The notes under the pieces are model-generated. The model saw only the letters and a list, made by a program, of their open reading frames with translations. It did no database searches and was not told the DNA's origin. DNA of 34,825 nucleotides, taken from positions 1 through 34,825 of the forward strand of contig JAAWBT010000051.1 of the NCBI GenBank assembly GCA_022792835.1, read 5' to 3'. Source of the DNA: Lachnospiraceae bacterium (GTDB taxonomy: Bacteria > Bacillota > Clostridia > Lachnospirales > Lachnospiraceae). The stretch's first letter is position 1; each line of letters opens with the position of its first letter. A program made the position numbers and the translations under genes. Of this stretch, positions 22,887-30,761 are shown piece by piece.

Positions 22887-22908
22887 CTTTTGCAATGCAA
22901 AGTGTCAT
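22870..22908 (-). CDS. Leader peptide MTLCIAKAPCRV upstream of the efflux pump
   Basis: A 12-codon ORF (ATG at 22908, TGA at 22870) has an AAAGGAGG ribosome site 4 bases upstream and lies about 40 bases after the predicted transcription start. Its 3' half forms the first arm of the attenuator hairpin. A ribosome stalled here by an antibiotic would open the hairpin and free the ribosome site of the pump. This layout is typical of inducible cat, erm and mef genes. Confidence 0.7.
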   Translation of the reverse strand: MTLCIAKAPCRV

Positions 22909-22957
22909 GGTGCCTCCTTTCGTGGGTTTACACTTTTCTTTCAAACCATACCACATC

Positions 22958-22986
22958 ATTATAAACAATTCATGGCAAATGGGCAA
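22958..22986 (-). promoter_or_regulatory. Promoter of the efflux pump and its leader
   Basis: On the minus strand, TTGCCC (22981-22986), a 17-base spacer and TATAAT (22958-22963) make a good sigma-A promoter. The predicted start, near 22951, gives a leader of about 170 bases before the pump ATG. This accounts for the left part of the 353-base gap 22783-23135. Confidence 0.65.
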
Positions 22987-23034
22987 ATATTTTTTAAAAG
23001 CCTTGTAATCCGTTTATGATTCCCTCAGGTTTTG

Positions 23035-23043
23035 TGTTATAAT
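23035..23043 (+). promoter_or_regulatory. Extended -10 promoter for the DUF3795 gene
   Basis: TGTTATAAT is a perfect extended -10 element about 90 bases before the DUF3795 start codon. The -35 region is poor (TATGAT), which is usual for extended -10 promoters. Confidence 0.45.
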
Positions 23044-23135
23044 GTTTTATAGGGTTTTTGTGGTTGCGAGGAAGAGAAAGACATCTGTGTGGGAAAAGCT
23101 AAGATAAAAATCAGAATTTCAGGAGGTACATAACG

Positions 23136-23468
23136 ATGAAGGACATGATTGGATACTGTGGGCTGGATTGTGAAACGTGCGACGCATATCTTGCAACAAT
23201 CAATGACGACCAGGCGCTTCGTGAGAAAACCGCAAAACTGTGGGCTGAGTTAAATGATGCTCCCATTCTGCCGGAACATATCAACTGTGAAGGCTGTCGT
23301 GTTGAAGGAATCAAAACGGTATACTGTGATAGTCTCTGTGAGATTCGTCAGTGCGCATTGAAAAAGGGAGTGACAACATGCGGCGACTGCCAAGATCTGG
23401 AAAAGTGTCCGCCTGTTGGAATGGTCATCGCAAATAATTCCTCTGCTTTAAAAAATCTGAAAGGATAG
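23136..23468 (+). CDS. DUF3795 Cys-rich protein
   Basis: The 110-residue protein begins with MKDMIGYCGLDCETCDAYLA, the signature of DUF3795. Further cysteine pairs are C-x2-C in INCEGCRVEG, then YCDSLCEIRQCA and TTCGDCQDLEKCPP. The 11 or so cysteines probably bind zinc or an Fe-S cluster. No enzyme activity is established for the family. AGGAGG lies upstream of the ATG. It sits in the AT-rich block, divergent from the efflux pump and upstream of an XRE regulator, and its role there is not clear. Confidence 0.85.
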   Translation: MKDMIGYCGLDCETCDAYLATINDDQALREKTAKLWAELNDAPILPEHINCEGCRVEGIKTVYCDSLCEIRQCALKKGVTTCGDCQDLEKCPPVGMVIANNSSALKNLKG

Positions 23469-23559
23469 ATTACATAGAATGTTAATATGCGTTGCTTGTG
23501 GCAACGGGCAGTTTCCCACATAATAGTGATAACGACAAAAAGAAAAGAGGTTATCCCTA

Positions 23560-24069
23560 ATGCTGAACGAAAACATAAAAGCGATCAGAAAATCAAAAGG
23601 ACTTTCACAGGAAGAGCTTGCCATCAAGCTGAATGTGGTGCGGCAGACCATCTCTAAGTGGGAACATGGATTGTCGGTTCCTGATTCTGATATGTTAATT
23701 TCCATATCAGAGGCGCTGGAAACACCTGTAAGCACTTTGCTTGGGAAAACGGTTGTTGAGTCAAAAGTTGATGACTTAAAAGTGATTTCCGAAAAACTGG
23801 AGATTATAAACTTACAACTTGCACAAAAGAAGACTGGGAAAAGAAAAATACTTCACTGGCTGTTTCTCTCATTGTGTGCGCTCATAGTAACAATCTCTGT
23901 GGTTTTAATCGTATTAAATAGTTCTTATTTGGGCTGGAATTATGATGACCCTGAAACCGCCGTTGTCGGAGTGGCCTTTCACGCATTTGAATGGATGTTT
24001 GTCAGATTGGCGCCGATTATCTTTGTAGGGGCAATCGCTGGCATTTTCTTGACAGGGAAGAAAGCATAA
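23560..24069 (+). CDS. XRE-family regulator with C-terminal membrane segments
   Basis: The protein has 169 residues. Residues 1-62 are a Cro/C1-type helix-turn-helix (AIRKSKGLSQEELAIKLNVV, then RQTISKWEHGLSVPDSDML). A short linker leads to two membrane helices, about 95-122 and 145-166. Membrane-bound XRE proteins of this build are common in Firmicutes and often respond to envelope or antibiotic stress. The target is unknown. It may control the nearby efflux pump or DUF3795 gene, but there is no operator to prove it. The start follows AGAGG. A 6-base hairpin (CGTTGC/GCAACG at 23490-23506) lies in its leader. Confidence 0.85.
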   Translation: MLNENIKAIRKSKGLSQEELAIKLNVVRQTISKWEHGLSVPDSDMLISISEALETPVSTLLGKTVVESKVDDLKVISEKLEIINLQLAQKKTGKRKILHWLFLSLCALIVTISVVLIVLNSSYLGWNYDDPETAVVGVAFHAFEWMFVRLAPIIFVGAIAGIFLTGKKA

Positions 24070-24100
24070 AACTGCTCTACTTTTATGGAGGATACATTCT

Positions 24101-25117
24101 ATGAGACAATGGACGGAAGCGATCATTGATAAGCTGGAGCAAAAAGAAGCCTTGGTCTGGGTCAGTATTTTAGCCAGCTCCGGTTCCACACCAAGAGGGG
24201 CTGGGGCAAGGATGCTGGTCTTTGAGGACGGGCATTCGGAGGGGACCATCGGCGGCGGCGCGGTGGAATATGCGGCCCAGAATTACGCCAGGAAGCTCTT
24301 GGAGGAGAAAACCTCCGGTACGGTGGGGTACAGTCTGAAGAAAGATGACGTTGCCAGTCTGGGAATGGTCTGCGGCGGGGACGTGAAGGTGTATTTTCAA
24401 TATTTGAAGGGGGAAAAGGAGCTTCCTCTCTTCTGTTTGCTGAGAGAAGCCTGTCTGAAACACGAAGATTCCTGGCTGGTGCGGCGGTTTGAGGGGGACC
24501 AGGTGACGGCCATGGCCCTTTTTGACAGAAGGGGTCTTCATTTCGGAGAGGGAATTTCAGAGAGGGACCTGGAGGGGCTGTTAAAGGCAGGAGCCGTCTA
24601 CCGGGCCGGGGAGCCTTCCTGGTATGCGGAGCCGGTGGGCCGGGCGGGACGTGTCGTGGTATTTGGCGGCGGTCATGTGTCTCAGGAATTGGTTCCGGTG
24701 CTCGCCCATGTGGGATTTTCCGTGGCGGTGTTCGAGGACCGGCCGGAGTTTGCGAAGATGGAGCTTTTCGGGGGAGCAACAGAGACGATTCTCGGGGATT
24801 TTAAAAATATTGAAGCATCTGTCACTTTGAAAGAACAGGATTACGTAGTCATTATGACCAGGGGACATCAGGCGGATTTTGAGGTGCTTTCTCAAGTGCT
24901 AAAGCTTCCGCTTTCCTATATCGGGTGCATTGGAAGCCGGAAAAAGATTCAGGCGACAAAGGAGAGGCTGTCAGCGCTGGGCTATCCGGATAACGCCTAT
25001 GACCGGGTGCATTCCCCCATCGGCCTTGCCATCCGGGCGGAAACTCCGGCGGAGATTGCCATCAGTATTGCGGGAGAGCTGATCCAGCATCGGGCAGAGG
25101 CGGGAGACTGCTTATGA
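24101..25117 (+). CDS. xdhC: XdhC/CoxI family molybdenum hydroxylase maturation protein
   Basis: The 338-residue protein has an N-terminal XdhC_CoxI domain (residues 10-80, with SSGSTPRGAGARMLV and GTIGGGAVE). It has a C-terminal Rossmann-like XdhC_C domain (about 185-330, RVVVFGGGHVSQELVPVL). XdhC binds the finished Mo cofactor, helps add the terminal sulfido ligand with a cysteine desulfurase, and delivers it to the hydroxylase. Here it would serve the Mop enzyme, whose desulfurase-like gene lies 7 kb upstream. GGAGG precedes the ATG, and the stop overlaps the next gene as ATGA. The gene returns to the GC-rich codon use of the Mop operon, unlike the block just before it. Confidence 0.9.
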   Translation: MRQWTEAIIDKLEQKEALVWVSILASSGSTPRGAGARMLVFEDGHSEGTIGGGAVEYAAQNYARKLLEEKTSGTVGYSLKKDDVASLGMVCGGDVKVYFQYLKGEKELPLFCLLREACLKHEDSWLVRRFEGDQVTAMALFDRRGLHFGEGISERDLEGLLKAGAVYRAGEPSWYAEPVGRAGRVVVFGGGHVSQELVPVLAHVGFSVAVFEDRPEFAKMELFGGATETILGDFKNIEASVTLKEQDYVVIMTRGHQADFEVLSQVLKLPLSYIGCIGSRKKIQATKERLSALGYPDNAYDRVHSPIGLAIRAETPAEIAISIAGELIQHRAEAGDCL

Positions 25118-26010
25118 AAACAGGGGCGCTGATTCTGGCTTCAGCCGATTACGGAAGAGAACTCCTGGAGCGGGGGGAGGCTCCGGTCTTTTTTCCCATG
25201 CATGTACTGGACGGCGTAACGGTGATTAAGAGGGAGATCGCTGTCTTGAGGAGGGCGGCGGTCTCCCCGATTCTGGTGCTCACCGGACATGAGGGGGAGG
25301 CCCTAAAAAGCCATCTGGTCCACCATCAGGTGCTCTGTGTGGAAAATTCTGATTACAGGAGGCAGGAGTGGGAGGAGACGCTTCTCGCCGGTCTTTTGGA
25401 GGCTGAAAAACATATGGACCGGATCCTGGTGATTCCGGCGGAGTATCCAGCTTTTTCTAAGGAGCTGGTTTTGGAGCTGTTATCCTGTAAAAAGCCGGCT
25501 GTGCCTGTGTATGAGGGAAAGGAGGGCTGGCCCAGGCTCTATGTGCCGGGGCGGGAGAGGGAAGAGGTAGAGAGGATTCCTGTGGAAGACGCAGGATGTG
25601 TCCTTTCTCTCCTGGAAGAAAACGGGCTTCTGAGGGCAGAAGCGTATATGAGACGGCAGCGGGAGTCCAATGCGCTTGGGTTCCGGTTTCGTTTGGTTCT
25701 GGAAAAAGAGAATGAATTTTTCGGGCCGGGGGTTTATGAATTTCTGAAACAGGTCGATGCGGCCGGTTCCATCCAGGCCGCCGCCGCCCGGATGAACATG
25801 TCCTATTCCAAGGGCTGGAAAATGGTAAATCAGGCGGAAAAGGAGATGGGCTTTTTGTTTCTGGAGCGGAACAAGGGCGGGAAAAACGGGGGAAGCTCCA
25901 TGATCACGGAGGAGGGGCGTCTGTTTCTGGAGCAGTATCATGAGATGGAAAAAGCCTTAAAGCAGGCCGGGCAGAAATTTTTTGAGCAGTATTTCAGGGA
26001 ATATCTGTGA
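25114..26010 (+). CDS. Degenerate MobA-like domain fused to ModE-type DNA-binding domain
   Basis: The 298-residue protein has two parts. Residues 1-190 resemble a MobA/MocA nucleotidyltransferase in layout, but the NTP loop that should read GxSxRMGxxK is lost (LASADYGRELLERGEAPVFF). This half may therefore bind a nucleotide or cofactor without catalysis. Residues 205-290 are a ModE-type winged helix: FGPGVYEFLKQVDAAGSIQAAA, then MNMSYSKGWKMVNQAEKEMG, then a wing with NKGGKNGGSSMITEEG. ModE domains control molybdate uptake and Mo enzyme genes. The protein is thus likely a regulator that senses Mo cofactor status. It is coupled to xdhC by ATGA. The family is often annotated simply as NTP transferase. 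Confidence 0.8.
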   Translation: MKTGALILASADYGRELLERGEAPVFFPMHVLDGVTVIKREIAVLRRAAVSPILVLTGHEGEALKSHLVHHQVLCVENSDYRRQEWEETLLAGLLEAEKHMDRILVIPAEYPAFSKELVLELLSCKKPAVPVYEGKEGWPRLYVPGREREEVERIPVEDAGCVLSLLEENGLLRAEAYMRRQRESNALGFRFRLVLEKENEFFGPGVYEFLKQVDAAGSIQAAAARMNMSYSKGWKMVNQAEKEMGFLFLERNKGGKNGGSSMITEEGRLFLEQYHEMEKALKQAGQKFFEQYFREYL

Positions 26011-26076
26011 GCAGGCGTTTTGCAGGAAAAACAGAGGAAACGAAAGAAACAGGGCAGTTGAAGCTTAAAATATCAA

Positions 26077-26105
26077 TTGAACATTTTGGGCTTTTATGTT
26101 AAACT
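26077..26105 (+). promoter_or_regulatory. Promoter upstream of the chemoreceptor gene
   Basis: TTGAAC (26077-26082), a 17-base spacer and TAAACT (26100-26105) fit a sigma-A promoter. A terminator-like hairpin begins 16 bases downstream, so either that hairpin terminates the xdhC operon only, or it also attenuates this promoter. No sigma-28 (motility) motif was seen. Confidence 0.45.
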
Positions 26106-26120
26106 ATGGAAGTGCGGGAA

Positions 26121-26157
26121 AAAATGAATCTCTTCTGGTCGGAGGATTCATTTTTTT
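26121..26157 (+). terminator. Intrinsic terminator after the xdhC operon
   Basis: AAAATGAATCT (26121-26131) pairs with GGATTCATTTT (26144-26154) around a 12-base loop, and the T run continues to 26157. It ends the xdhC-modE-like transcript about 110 bases after the stop codon. Confidence 0.7.
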
Positions 26158-26190
26158 CTGTTAAAAAAATGAATGAGAGGAAACGGATAC

Positions 26191-28137
26191 ATGAAGTCGA
26201 TCAAATCAAAAATTCAGATCAGTATGCTGGCGGCGGTTCTGGTTGGTTCCATACTGATCGGAGTTATCACAGCCCTTTTAAACGCCAGCGGAATTGATGA
26301 TATGATGGCAAAGACGCTGGGGCCCACTGCGCAGATAGCGGCGGACGCAGTCGAATGGCGGATGGATAATTACTGGACGGCACTTAAGGAGGCGGCGGCC
26401 TCTGATATTTTCCGGGAATCGGAGCCAGAGGCTGTAGAGCTTATTCCCGTCCGGGAGGAGCTTGCCGTACGTAACGGATTTCTTTATACGGGCAAGATGG
26501 ATGCCGACGGTTTTTCCTCTACAGGCTACAGCTATGCGGAGGAGGACTATTTCCAGCAGTGCAAGGCGACCGGGGAACCTTACATTTCCGATATTATGAA
26601 TGACGGCGAGCAGATGATTTTTCTGCTGGAAGTCCCTATCATGTCAGACGGACGTTTCGAAGGCGTGGTATATGGCGGGATCAGTGCGGATTTCCTCTCG
26701 GATATCGTGGTTAATCTGTCTATGGGTACCGATGGGGTGGCCTATGTGCTGGATAAGCGGGGAAATGTCATTGGCCACAGGGAGCGTTCTGTGGTGGAGG
26801 AGGGTTCCAATATAATCGAGACTGCCAAAGCGGATTCCAGTGTGGCGGATGTGGCGGCGGTAAATCAGCGCATGATTCAGGGAGAGGCAGGTTTTGGCTC
26901 CTATAATTTTTACGGCGACAACAAGTTTGTGGGATTTGCCCCCATTGGCGGAAATCAGGAATGGAGCATTGCCATTGAGGCCAGCCAGCGGGAATTTAAG
27001 TCTACGCTGGACCGGAGCATCCTGCTTACGATCTTGGTTGTGGTATTTGTCGTGATCGCCACCTTCCCTGTGGCGGTAAAGGTGGGAAAATCAATTTCCG
27101 GTCCGATAGGGGCCTGTGTTGCCCGTCTGGAAAAGCTGGCGGAGGGCGATCTGCATACGCCTACACCTGTCGTACAGACCAGGGATGAGACTGCGGAGCT
27201 GACGAAAATCCTGGATAAGACGGTCCGGCGCCTGAATGATGTGGTGCAGGACGCATCCCACCATTTGGAGAAAATGGGAGCGGGCGATTTTTGTGAGGAG
27301 ATTACCCGTACATACTGGGGAGACTTTGCGGCAATTGAGACGTCGATTCGGGCCATACACAGTTCTCTCAGAGACATACTTTTCCATATCAGTAAGTCTG
27401 CCGGCACGGTGGCAGTCGGCGCCAGCCGGGTGTCCGACGGAGCTCAGTCTTTGAGTCAGGGAGTTACGGAGCAGGCCAGTGCGGTGGAAGAGCTTTCCGC
27501 AACCGTATCCGGCATTGCGGAGAATGCCAGAAAGACCATGGCATCGGCAGAAGAAGCAGGGTATTTTGCGGAGCAGGCGGGCGCTCAGCTTGGAGTCAGT
27601 GTAGAATATGTCAAAGAGATGAATACTGCCATGGATAAGATTTCCAATTCTTCCACAGAAATCAGCAAAATTATTGATACGATTGAAAATATCGCATTCC
27701 AGACCAATATTCTGGCCTTGAATGCGGCCGTGGAGGCGGCACGGGCGGGGAGTGCCGGAAAAGGCTTTGCCGTGGTGTCCGACGAGGTGCGCAATCTGGC
27801 TTCCAAGTCTGATGAGGCTGCCAAGGCCACAAAGGAACTGATTGAGGGTTCCATTGCCGCCGTTGCCAGGGGAGAGCAGGTGGTAAGCAAGGTGACGGAA
27901 TCTCTGTACAAAACCAGTTCGATTGCAGAAAACCTGACAATAAAAATGAATGCGGTGGTAGAAGCCGTGGAAAATCAGACGGCTGCAATCTCTCAGGTCA
28001 CAGAAGGTATCGGCCAGATTTCTTCCGTTGTGCAGGATACTTCTGCAACTTCGGAGAAAAGCGCCGCCACTTCGCAGGAATTGTCGGACCAGTCTCAGCT
28101 GATGAATAATCTGGTAGGTAAGTTCCGCTTAAACTAA
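26191..28137 (+). CDS. Methyl-accepting chemotaxis protein with dCache sensor domain
   Basis: The protein has 648 residues from [12 protein letters not shown], preferred because AGAGG lies upstream. ATG 26173 has no ribosome site. TM1 is about residues 10-32. An outside dCache-type sensor follows (about 35-270, with [17 protein letters not shown] and [15 protein letters not shown]). TM2 is about 275-300. Then come a HAMP domain, a second HAMP-like linker and the signalling hairpin, whose tip reads [20 protein letters not shown]. No C-terminal pentapeptide tether is seen. It senses a small ligand outside the cell and controls CheA. The ligand is unknown. It lies between the Mo operon and the ABC importer, so it could report on the same nutrient, though this is only positional. 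Confidence 0.92.
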   Translation: MKSIKSKIQISMLAAVLVGSILIGVITALLNASGIDDMMAKTLGPTAQIAADAVEWRMDNYWTALKEAAASDIFRESEPEAVELIPVREELAVRNGFLYTGKMDADGFSSTGYSYAEEDYFQQCKATGEPYISDIMNDGEQMIFLLEVPIMSDGRFEGVVYGGISADFLSDIVVNLSMGTDGVAYVLDKRGNVIGHRERSVVEEGSNIIETAKADSSVADVAAVNQRMIQGEAGFGSYNFYGDNKFVGFAPIGGNQEWSIAIEASQREFKSTLDRSILLTILVVVFVVIATFPVAVKVGKSISGPIGACVARLEKLAEGDLHTPTPVVQTRDETAELTKILDKTVRRLNDVVQDASHHLEKMGAGDFCEEITRTYWGDFAAIETSIRAIHSSLRDILFHISKSAGTVAVGASRVSDGAQSLSQGVTEQASAVEELSATVSGIAENARKTMASAEEAGYFAEQAGAQLGVSVEYVKEMNTAMDKISNSSTEISKIIDTIENIAFQTNILALNAAVEAARAGSAGKGFAVVSDEVRNLASKSDEAAKATKELIEGSIAAVARGEQVVSKVTESLYKTSSIAENLTIKMNAVVEAVENQTAAISQVTEGIGQISSVVQDTSATSEKSAATSQELSDQSQLMNNLVGKFRLN

Positions 28138-28149
28138 GGATTGCCAATT

Positions 28150-28187
28150 AAAAGGTACTGTAATATCTTGCAGTACCTTTTTTCTTT
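28150..28187. terminator. Bidirectional terminator
   Basis: AAAAGGTACTG (28150-28160) pairs with CAGTACCTTTT (28171-28181), with T runs on both strands (TTTCTTTT on plus; TTTTAATT on minus). It serves the chemoreceptor gene and the convergent substrate-binding protein gene. Confidence 0.85.
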
Positions 28188-28223
28188 TACATGCGCAGAT
28201 GTTTCACGTGGCAGGAAACAAAT

Positions 28224-29402
28224 TTAATTTCCCTGGCCGATGGTTCCGTCATAAAGGCTTGCAAGCTGCTCTTCTGTCAATTCCACATGATAAAAGAGAC
28301 GGAAGAATTCGCAGACCTCTTCGTCCACGTCAAAACCGAGAGCGTCCGGATACATCAGACCGGAGAGCCAGCGGATGCCGATCAGACGGTTGGGTCCCGG
28401 CGGGCGGTCTACCCAGCTGAATGGTGCATTGGGCGTCCCGTAAACCTGCCCGTTCTGTACTGCTTTCAGGGAAGAAAAATCCGGGTCGTTCAAAATCCTG
28501 TCTGCCGTCTGTCTGCCGCTGATGCTGGACTTGGGTTCTCCGTTGACGACGATCACGTCCGGATCCCAGGCCAAAAGCTGTTCCAGGGAGATCTGGGCCA
28601 TGGCCCCGTCTCCGAGCTCCAGCTCTGCCACATTTATGGCGCCTGACCGGTCAATGAACTGGGCACGGGTGGAGCCGGCAGGCGGTGTCTCCATGGCGTC
28701 CTCGCCGTTGCCGTAATACATGCGAACCCGTTGTTCTTCCGGAATGTCCATGGCGTCCACTTCCATGAAAGTGCGTTCGGCGTAAGCTGCCAGCTTCTCC
28801 GATTCTTCTGGCGCGCCGAACCATTCACCCATGAGTCGGTAAGCATTTGGCGTGGCTTCCAGGCTGTTGTCCACCATGACCACCGGGATGCCGAGACTCT
28901 CGTATAACTGGTCTGCCGCATCTATGGTGCCCTCATGGATGGCGTCCACCACAAGGACCACGGAGGGGCCGGCAGCTATCACCGCCTCATAATTGATGGC
29001 GTCCCCCATCCCGAAATTGGGAAGGTTATGATAGGCTTCCGGGATGATGGTTTTCTCGATGTCGTTGAGGGCATAATTCCAACCCAGCATTTTGTCAGGG
29101 ACTAATGTGTACAGATAAATCCCGGCAGTAGGATCTGTGGGGAAAATCGTCTCTACAGAATCCGGGAGGATCACCGTCCGTCCGGCCATATCGGTGATTT
29201 CCCGTCCAGTTACCGGTTTCCCGGCTTCAGCCGTTTCCTGTTCCGCTTCCTTCGTTTTAGCCGTTTCCGGCGGTTTTTCCGTCTTCGCAGGAGCGGCATT
29301 GGAGGCGGACGGTGCGTTTTCCGGCTTTCCGCAGCCAGCCCCCAGGGCAGTTAACACCGCCAGAATGAGGACAAGACGGAAGGGGTGTTTCCTGTGCTTC
29401 AT
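28224..29402 (-). CDS. ABC importer substrate-binding lipoprotein (iron/cobalamin/MolA-like fold)
   Basis: The protein has 392 residues from MKHRKHPFRL, with AGGAGGTGTCTT before ATG. It starts with a lipoprotein signal (LVLILAVLTALGAGC, Cys24 modified) and an Ala/Glu/Lys-rich linker. The periplasmic-binding fold of family PF01497 follows: ITDMAGRTVILPDSVETIF, then NYEAVIAAGPSVVLVVD and FSWVDRPPGPNRLIGIRWLSG. This family binds ferric siderophores, haem, cobalamin and, in MolA, molybdate or tungstate. The sequence alone does not tell which. The permease and ATPase genes are divergently transcribed just upstream. The neighbouring Mo-enzyme genes make a molybdate or tungstate role worth testing, while iron or corrinoid is the default. 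Confidence 0.88.
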   Translation of the reverse strand: MKHRKHPFRLVLILAVLTALGAGCGKPENAPSASNAAPAKTEKPPETAKTKEAEQETAEAGKPVTGREITDMAGRTVILPDSVETIFPTDPTAGIYLYTLVPDKMLGWNYALNDIEKTIIPEAYHNLPNFGMGDAINYEAVIAAGPSVVLVVDAIHEGTIDAADQLYESLGIPVVMVDNSLEATPNAYRLMGEWFGAPEESEKLAAYAERTFMEVDAMDIPEEQRVRMYYGNGEDAMETPPAGSTRAQFIDRSGAINVAELELGDGAMAQISLEQLLAWDPDVIVVNGEPKSSISGRQTADRILNDPDFSSLKAVQNGQVYGTPNAPFSWVDRPPGPNRLIGIRWLSGLMYPDALGFDVDEEVCEFFRLFYHVELTEEQLASLYDGTIGQGN

Positions 29403-29469
29403 AAGACACCTCCTGTAAAGGTAAAATATAAGTTTCATAGTCCGCATTTTTATTTTCGTAAAAAATATG

Positions 29470-29522
29470 GGAACTCAAGAAGTTCCGGCTAAGTTGACAC
29501 AATATAGGAAATATGATAAATT
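29470..29522 (+). promoter_or_regulatory. Promoter and small palindrome between the divergent importer genes
   Basis: The 319-base gap 29403-29721 holds a strong plus-strand promoter, TTGACA (29494-29499), a 17-base spacer and TAAATT (29517-29522). Just before it is the palindrome GGAACT (29470-29475)/AGTTCC (29481-29486). The palindrome could be an operator shared by both directions. No Fur box is obvious. The region 29523-29700 is AT-rich with no gene seen. Confidence 0.5.
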
Positions 29523-29721
29523 TTAAATGTATATTTACAAGCGATTATTTTTTGAAAAAATATCGAATTCTTAGAAAAACCATAGCATGTTTTTTCGTTG
29601 ATGTCAAGCAAAAAGCCGGCAAATCATGCAGACTGGAGCGTGTGTCCTTGTCAACCGATGGTATGAACTGTGGACAAAGGATTCTCGTAAAGAAGAAGAG
29701 AGACAGAGGGGGAGTCAAAAG

Positions 29722-30759
29722 ATGAAGAGATCCGGCATGACGGTGCAAAAGCAGGAGAGGGAGAAGAATCGGGCCATGGTACTTTTGCTCTTGTTCTTTT
29801 TTTTGGTCTGTGCGGTGCTGGTTTCTTTCTGGATCGGCTATTATCCTCTTTCACCGGGGGAAGTCGTGAAGGCCTTTCTCTCTCATTTTGGCTGGCAGGG
29901 GAATGTTTCCGACCAGGCAGTTACCATCTTTTGGAGCATACGGCTTCCCAGGATTCTTTCCGCCTTACTGATCGGAGCTTCTTTGTCTGTGGCCGGCTCC
30001 GTCTATCAGAGCATGTTCCGCAACCCTTTAGTCTCTCCGGACATTCTTGGCGTTTCCTCCGGCGCAAGCCTTGGAGCGGCTTTTGCAATCTTAAACGGGG
30101 CCTCCGGCTGGATGATTCAGGTCTCTGCCTTTACTGGCGGAATCCTGGCCGTGGCTTCTTCCTATCTGATCAGCCGGAAATCGGCCCATTCTCAGACCTT
30201 AAGCCTGGTACTTACCGGTTCCATGATCATGGCGCTCTGCAATTCCGGCGTCACCATGATCAAATATGTATCTGACCCCAATGACGTTCTCCAGCAGATC
30301 ACTTTCTGGCTCATGGGCAGCCTGGCAAAAACAAATATGGAGTCTGTTTTCTGGAGCATGGGACCGATCCTCCTTGGCCTGACTGTGATTCTGGCATTCA
30401 AATGGAGGCTCAATCTTTTGACTCTGGAGGATGAAGAGGCGCAGAGTCTCGGCATCCATGTGCGGTATCTCCGCCTGGTTTTTATCGTGGCCTCCACCTT
30501 GATCAGCGCAGCGTCTGTCTGCCTTGGAGGGCTGATCGGCTGGGTGGGCCTGATGATCCCCCACATGGCCAGAGCTCTGGTGGGGGCTGACTGTGGGAGG
30601 CTGATTCCGGCCTGCGGGATGCTTGGGGCGGTTTACCTGATTTTGATGGACGATCTGGCCCGCTCGGTCCTGTCACTTGAAATTCCAATCGGCGTTGTGA
30701 CCAGCATCATGGGAGCCCCCTTTTTTGTATATCTGATCATTAAAAGGAAGGACGGATAA
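29722..30759 (+). CDS. FecCD-family ABC importer permease
   Basis: The protein has 345 residues from MKRSGMTVQKQ, with GGGGGAG 7 bases upstream. The longer reading to 29626 has no ribosome site. It has about ten membrane helices and the FecCD family motifs SIRLPRILSALLIGASLSVAGSVYQ and RNPLVSPDILGVSSGASLGA. The cytoplasmic coupling helix region is GGLIGWVGLMIPHMARALVGADCGRLIP. It forms the membrane channel of the importer with the ATPase two bases downstream and the divergent lipoprotein. BtuC, FhuB and MolB all belong here. Confidence 0.93.
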   Translation: MKRSGMTVQKQEREKNRAMVLLLLFFFLVCAVLVSFWIGYYPLSPGEVVKAFLSHFGWQGNVSDQAVTIFWSIRLPRILSALLIGASLSVAGSVYQSMFRNPLVSPDILGVSSGASLGAAFAILNGASGWMIQVSAFTGGILAVASSYLISRKSAHSQTLSLVLTGSMIMALCNSGVTMIKYVSDPNDVLQQITFWLMGSLAKTNMESVFWSMGPILLGLTVILAFKWRLNLLTLEDEEAQSLGIHVRYLRLVFIVASTLISAASVCLGGLIGWVGLMIPHMARALVGADCGRLIPACGMLGAVYLILMDDLARSVLSLEIPIGVVTSIMGAPFFVYLIIKRKDG

Positions 30760-30761
30760 TT

